8,393 bases of DNA from Nitrospirota bacterium. GTDB lineage: Bacteria; Nitrospirota; Thermodesulfovibrionia; Thermodesulfovibrionales; Dissulfurispiraceae. Position numbers and translations under genes: made by a program. The stretch covers positions 1-8,393 of the forward strand of contig DUZI01000068.1 in NCBI GenBank assembly GCA_013349595.1, written 5' to 3'. The notes beneath the pieces were generated by a model, which was not told where the DNA came from, searched no databases, and worked only from the letters and a program-made list of their open reading frames with translations. This document shows, piece after piece, positions 6,955-8,393 of this stretch (the first letter of the stretch is position 1; each line of letters starts with the position of its first letter).

Positions 6955-7524
6955 TCACCTTTTTCCGTAGATGTGGTATGCAAGCTCTATTATTTTCTGA
7001 GCAATTTCGTTTCTCTTGCTAAAAATTGATTTTTCGCCAATTGCGTTATAGGTTGCTAAATCTTCTCTATCTATGTCTTTGTTTTTAGAATATCCAAAAG
7101 ACAGATTTTTTAGTAAATGTGCGACTATGTAGGATTTTAACTTTTTCTGCTTCTGAGAACTCTCCCAGAAGTCAATCAACTTAATCTCCCTCCTTACAAA
7201 AGCTCAAGTAAATTCGTAGTTAAGCTCACAATCCAATTAAGTTCACTTTCAGATAACTCAGTAAGTTGTCTTTTTCCAAAAATCTCTTTCCTTAGTAATC
7301 CGAGAAATGGCAGTTCCCTCTTCTGAATCAAAGCCGAAATTTTGTTCTTCTGCTCTTCCTTTTTTAAGAGATTTTCTTAATGCCTCAAGTTCTCTGGCAA
7401 GTTCTTCCCATCTTTCTTTGTATTCTTCAAAAACTGCCTTTAATCTATCGGAAAATCTCTGACAGTATGATATGTATGTTGACTCTGTATTTTTGTTATC
7501 TATAGATACTCTTGCTACATTCAA
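6955..7524 (-). pseudogene. hsdR: C-terminal relic of type I restriction enzyme HsdR subunit, frameshifted
   Basis: Three consecutive pieces on the minus strand reconstruct one HsdR C-terminus. Piece 1 (7524 to about 7316) reads YCQRFSDRLKAVFEEYKERW then a coiled, charged helix to NFGFDSEE, like the DUF3387-type C-terminal region. Piece 2 (about 7315-7198, another frame) reads ELPFLGLLRKEIFGKRQLTE and then LSESELNWIVSLTTNLLEL. Piece 3 (about 7197-6955, first frame again) reads RREIKLIDFWESSQKQKKL and ends at IYGKR. Removing one G from the GGG run (plus-strand CCC 7316-7318) and adding one T to the TTTT run (plus-strand AAAA 7198-7201) restores an uninterrupted chain. The two changes cancel in frame. 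The motor and nuclease domains of HsdR, normally about 800 residues upstream, are missing. The 7179 TTG with GGAGGG ahead could start a separate 74-residue C-terminal peptide. The exact upstream edge is uncertain. Confidence 0.75.
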
Positions 7525-7763
7525 AGAGTTGTATTATACTCATTAGATAAATACTTTCCAAGAAATACTAGAGTTTCTTGAATCCAATGCACTAAAAAAA
7601 TATGTTTTTAAGTTGTAGGGTAGGAAAGAAGACCTCATTAAGAAGAGATTGCGACATTCATAGTGTAGAAGCAACTTTTAGATTAATGGGACGGTTGTTC
7701 ATGTTCAGCAAATAGGTAACTCTTTTGGTAAGTGGTAAAGTTAAGAAATGAACCAAAGGAGGA
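7525..7763. other. Unassigned debris between hsdR and recombinase relics
   Basis: This stretch has no gene I can name. Two short plus-strand frames look more protein-like than chance. Frame 7547-7618 ends in ESNALKKYVFKL before TAG. A second frame, stopping at a TAG near 7710, reads DIHSVEATFRLMGRLFMFSK. Both could be 3' ends of decayed transposase-like genes, but neither has an upstream continuation. The repeated word GGTAA occurs three times near 7711-7737 (GGTAACT, GGTAAGT, GGTAAAG). Confidence 0.35.
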
Positions 7764-7772
7764 CTAATTATG
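7755..7772 (+). promoter_or_regulatory. Strong orphan ribosome-binding site and start codon
   Basis: AAAGGAGG (7755-7762) is followed after 7 nt by ATG 7770, an ideal translation start on the plus strand. The frame reads MQYQQQIILK and stays open to TGA at 7941-7943 (57 residues). From about 7800 onward it is antisense to the recombinase relic, so only the first ten or so codons can be original. It looks like the 5' end of a lost gene, perhaps a transposase, joined to the recombinase fragment. TTTGGT upstream (7721-7726) can pair with ACCAAA (7752-7757) beside the Shine-Dalgarno; this may be chance. Confidence 0.45.
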
Positions 7773-8393
7773 CAATACCAGCAACAGATTATTCTCAAGA
7801 GCATGGACCTCTTTTACAGTCAATACCACATGAATACGCCTTTTCTGCCGAGCTCTAACAGAATAGATCTGATCTTCTATGTCCCTTTCAAGGACATGGC
7901 GATAAACAAAAATAAGAGCGTTCAATGCCTGATTTTGAGTTGAAGAAGAGACCTTTCTTTCAACGGCAAGATAGCTTAAAAAATCCTGAATATCTCTGGC
8001 ATCAAGATTACTTAAATCTTTGCTTTTGACAAAGCTTTGAAATTGCTTGAGCCATGTGATGTAAGTTTTTTCAGTGCTGTATGACCTGTGACGAAACCTG
8101 ATAGCCTCTAATGCTTTTTTCTCGATAGCCTTCAAGTCTTTAATCAATTTTTCAGAAGTTTCGTCTAGTTTGTCTGAATTCTCATAAGAAAGAAAATAGC
8201 TGTAAAGCCTAAGAGCATTATCAGCCTGATTTACTTGCCAGTCATATTTTTAGCTAAATACTTAAGAAATTGAATCTTTTGCTCATTAGTAACAGGCTGA
8301 TTTGGTGGAACCTCAAGAAAGCGATAGCCTTCAGAAACCCATCTCAAATAATAGGGAAGATATTTTTCGGTTACCCTTCCTTTTAATGACAAA
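7764..8393 (-). pseudogene. Tyrosine recombinase relic, integron-integrase-like N-terminal half
   Basis: The minus strand encodes the DNA-binding (core-binding) part of a tyrosine recombinase. FRHRSYSTEKTYITWLKQF, ARDIQDFLSYLAVERKVSSS and TQNQALNALIFVYRHVLER closely follow the pattern of integron integrases (IntI) and relatives; RARQKRRIHVVLTVKEVHAL follows. Homology ends near 7800, so the whole catalytic domain with the Arg, His and Tyr residues is absent. The IntI-specific extra helix region lies there too, so true IntI identity cannot be checked. Upstream, a frame from 8392 reads RVTEKYLPYYLRWVSEGYRF and then QFLKYLAK. It stops at TAA 8231-8233, while DWQVNQADNALRLYSYFLSY continues in another frame from 8243. 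One extra A in the A5 run (plus-strand TTTTT 8247-8251) joins them. The window edge cuts or nearly cuts the start; TTG 8392 is one possible start. Confidence 0.8.

Noticed and set aside
6781..7029. 82-residue plus-strand frame opposite the metallopeptidase start
   Set aside because: It is antisense to the conserved N-terminus of the peptidase and the hsdR tail; its hydrophobic look is a shadow of Lys/Asn-rich codons.
7219..7225. GTTAAGC as an attC core site of an integron cassette
   Set aside because: It lies inside the reconstructable HsdR coding sequence, and no partner R'' box or attC-like symmetry was found around it.
7770..7943. 57-residue plus-strand gene starting at the strong ribosome-binding site
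   Set aside because: Beyond about codon 10 it is antisense to the recombinase relic, so most of it is not an original coding sequence; only the start region is reported.

Overview
The window looks like chromosome of an AT-rich, Gram-negative-type, non-Firmicute bacterium. Evidence is the tightly packed housekeeping cluster, frequent TTG starts, and a SPOR-domain protein beside a SpoIID-like protein with no other sporulation genes. The order DUF2905 - SpoIID/LytB - queA followed by phoH - 7TM-HD - ybeY recalls low-GC Nitrospirota (Thermodesulfovibrio-like) or similar deep-branching lineages. That placement is inference from memory, not from a database search.

Region 1 (about 1-200) holds a possible tail of an unidentified reading frame and a 28-bp imperfect inverted repeat (42-69 and 161-188), which may be a small mobile-element relic. 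Region 2 (208-6157, plus strand) is a near-continuous run of seven genes: a DUF2905 membrane protein, a SpoIID/LytB lytic transglycosylase-like protein, queA, a SPOR-domain membrane protein, phoH, a 7TM-HD phosphohydrolase and ybeY. Several overlap by 11-26 nt, so they are probably one translationally coupled operon. It joins cell-wall work (SpoIID, SPOR) with RNA work (QueA, PhoH, YbeY) and second-messenger turnover (HD protein). Two genes are odd. phoH has no standard start where homology and the ribosome-binding site place it; the codon there is ACG. The HD protein has lost the large extracytoplasmic domain usual in its family.

Region 3 (6286-8393) is read from the minus strand and is accessory, decaying DNA. 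In transcription order it has a tyrosine recombinase relic resembling integron integrases (frameshifted, no catalytic half), about 240 bp of unassigned debris, a C-terminal relic of a type I restriction HsdR subunit with two mutually compensating frameshifts, and an intact YgjP/DUF45-type zinc metallopeptidase. The intact peptidase directly behind a broken hsdR tail suggests a decayed restriction island whose last gene survives. No RNA genes, CRISPR array, attC site or convincing rho-independent terminator were seen.
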